From Paracoccus sp. IB05 (GTDB lineage Bacteria; Pseudomonadota; Alphaproteobacteria; Rhodobacterales; Rhodobacteraceae), in assembly GCF_016405985.1 (NCBI RefSeq), contig NZ_JAEFCF010000049.1, positions 1-40,820 on the forward strand: 40,820 nt of DNA. Reading direction: 5' to 3'. Under the pieces are notes generated by a model that was given only the letters and a program-made list of their open reading frames with translations, had not been told where the DNA came from and did not search any database. This document shows, in pieces, positions 39,660 to 40,820 of the stretch. Position numbers and translations under genes: made by a program. Positions within the stretch are counted from its first letter, which is position 1. Each line of letters begins with the position of its first letter.

Positions 39660-40357
39660 ATACGCACTCCCTGTTGTGGGTCCGGCTCCTCTCATGGGGC
39701 CGGTTTCTGGTCTCTCCGGCATGGTGCCGGCCGTTCCGGTCTTTTGGAGTTCCGCGTGCAGCAGGGCTGCGTCCCGGAAGCGCCGGATCATTCCGCCCGC
39801 CAGCCGGTCCTTGCAGCCGGTCTTCCCGGCTTTCTTTCATGCTGTGAGGGCTGAGTTTCCCGCAGCAGAAAAGCGCCAACCGAGAAAAGTACCGTTCCAA
39901 TGGACCAGAGGGCAGACCACTTGCCGCGCCAGATCATACCGCTTGCCGATCTGGTCTGGTGTGCAGGGCTACATTGCGAGCAAGCGAAATGAAAATCAAC
40001 CATCCAGGAAAAAACTATTCCCATAGGGAAGACTGCCCCTGTGAGGTCCCGTTTAACTGACTGATGGGGCGATAAAAAATCTGGATAGGAGAGGCGAAGA
40101 TATCAGGTTTTTCGGCTGATTCCTGGCCCAAGAGCCGGCTTCGCTGCCGGGTGGCCGACCCCGCCGGCCAGGCGGACCATGCCAAAGGGTCAGGTTTGGC
40201 GCTGTACCAGATGCCTCAGACGGCTGAACCGCAGCAGGGAACCGGGAATCGCTGCCTGCCTGTAAAAATATTCCCCTCATTCAACTTTATTTCTTGTGTG
40301 TTTGTTTGTCTGGTTGTTAGGATTGGTTTGCGCCAGAGCTAAAAGGGAGCCGCTTCG
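39660..40357. other. 698-base divergent control region between amt and mgsA
   Basis: No protein gene is supported in this stretch. It holds TTGC-GA-GCAA (39974-39983) and TTCCC-ATA-GGGAA (40018-40030), and a T/G-rich run on the plus strand (about 40292-40331) just ahead of the mgsA ribosome site AAAGGGAG. It must contain the promoters for both arms of the methylamine cluster, but I cannot place their -35/-10 elements with confidence. Confidence 0.6.
40018..40030. promoter_or_regulatory. Candidate LysR-type operator (T-N11-A dyad)
   Basis: TTCCC-ATA-GGGAA is a perfect 5-bp dyad with a 3-base centre that fits the T-N11-A box of LysR-type regulators. It lies between the divergent amt/dmm and mgsA genes, about 360 bases from amt and 330 from mgsA. 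No regulator gene is in view, so the assignment is speculative. Confidence 0.35.
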
Positions 40358-40820
40358 ATGTGCGGGATTGTTGGACTTTTTCTGAAGGACCGTTCGCTGG
40401 AGCCCGATCTGGGCCGTTTGCTGACGGATATGCTGATCACGATGACGGATCGCGGTCCTGATTCTGCGGGGATCGCGATTTACGGCGATGATGCAGGGGG
40501 CAAGCTGACGGTTCAGTCTGCCTTTGCGGATCGCGATTTTGCGACGCTTGAGGCGGATCTCGGGGCGGCGATCGGGGCGAAGGTTTCGCTTTCGCGCAAG
40601 GACAGCCATGCGATCCTGACGCTTGCGGCGGATAAGATCGCGCCTGCGCGGGCGGCACTTGCGGCTCTGCGGCCGGATGTGCGGGTGATGAGCGCAGGCG
40701 ATTCGATCGAGATCTACAAAGAGACCGGGTTGCCGAAGGATGTGGCGGCGCGCTTTGGCGTCTCCAAAATGTCGGGCCGGCACGGGATCGGCCATACGCG
40801 GATGGCGACCGAATCGGCGG
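40358..40820 (+). CDS. mgsA: N-methylglutamate synthase subunit A, class II glutamine amidotransferase (partial)
   Basis: The ATG at 40358 (AAAGGGAG upstream) is followed at once by Cys2, giving MCGIVGLFLKDRSLEPDLGR and then TMTDRGPDSAGIAIYGDD, the N-terminal nucleophile amidotransferase signature of the GlxB/MgsA group rather than of full GltB or PurF. A later HGIGHTRMATES segment continues the fold. 154 residues are seen before the window ends. With MgsB and MgsC it makes N-methylglutamate from glutamylmethylamide-linked methylamine metabolism. The dmm neighbours favour MgsA over the related GlxB, but the downstream genes are out of view, so this is context-based. Confidence 0.85.
   Translation, partial: MCGIVGLFLKDRSLEPDLGRLLTDMLITMTDRGPDSAGIAIYGDDAGGKLTVQSAFADRDFATLEADLGAAIGAKVSLSRKDSHAILTLAADKIAPARAALAALRPDVRVMSAGDSIEIYKETGLPKDVAARFGVSKMSGRHGIGHTRMATESA

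Overview
The window is high-GC DNA from an alphaproteobacterium, most likely order Rhodobacterales (Rhodobacter/Paracoccus-type relatives). The main supports are a GcrA cell-cycle regulator, a glutamate/glutamine ABC transporter operon in the bztABCD order known from Rhodobacter capsulatus, an ATP12 assembly chaperone, and a SAM/SAH riboswitch in front of metK, a riboswitch class described from Rhodobacterales. Genus-level identity cannot be read from the sequence.

Layout. 1-150: 3' end of tuf (EF-Tu) and its terminator. 150-1330: gene-poor stretch with one possible small membrane protein and a scar in which an IS110 fragment is fused in frame to an IS3 fragment. 1330-7150 (minus strand): a small secreted protein and the bzt operon, whose two permeases carry large extra membrane insertions. 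7380-10500 (minus): rpmH-rnpA-yidD-crcB-rluC-ATP12, mostly with 1-4 base overlaps or gaps. 10940-12520 (plus): an orphan histidine kinase and tRNA-Arg(ACG). 12530-13820: an accessory scar behind the tRNA, with a frameshifted nuclease pseudogene joined to a probable phage gene pair. 13820-14690 (minus): a glycosyltransferase-like protein.

14900-25550 (plus) is conserved housekeeping: miaB, an OmpA-like protein and a lipoprotein that share a small Cys motif, phoH, ybeY, corC-type CBS protein, lnt, riboswitch-metK, trmB and aroA (class II EPSP synthase). 25700-34010 holds a secreted hypothetical protein, gcrA, a glutathione transferase, argD-argF (arginine synthesis), an MFS transporter and hrpB helicase. 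Palindromic intergenic repeats of one apparent family lie after phoH, trmB and argD.

34100-40820 is the most interesting region, a methylated-amine module. On the minus strand, a GcvT-like tetrahydrofolate protein (dmmD) is followed by dmmA, dmmB and dmmC, the subunits of the haem-dependent dimethylamine N-demethylase/monooxygenase. Upstream, also on the minus strand, is an ammonium-transporter homologue that by eye lacks both pore histidines. Divergently, across a 700-base control region, starts mgsA (N-methylglutamate synthase amidotransferase subunit), cut by the window end. Together they suggest uptake of an amine, demethylation of dimethylamine to monomethylamine with formaldehyde captured on folate, and entry of monomethylamine into the N-methylglutamate pathway. 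The enzymes are known; the unusual Amt and the regulatory DNA between the two arms are the parts that look least described.
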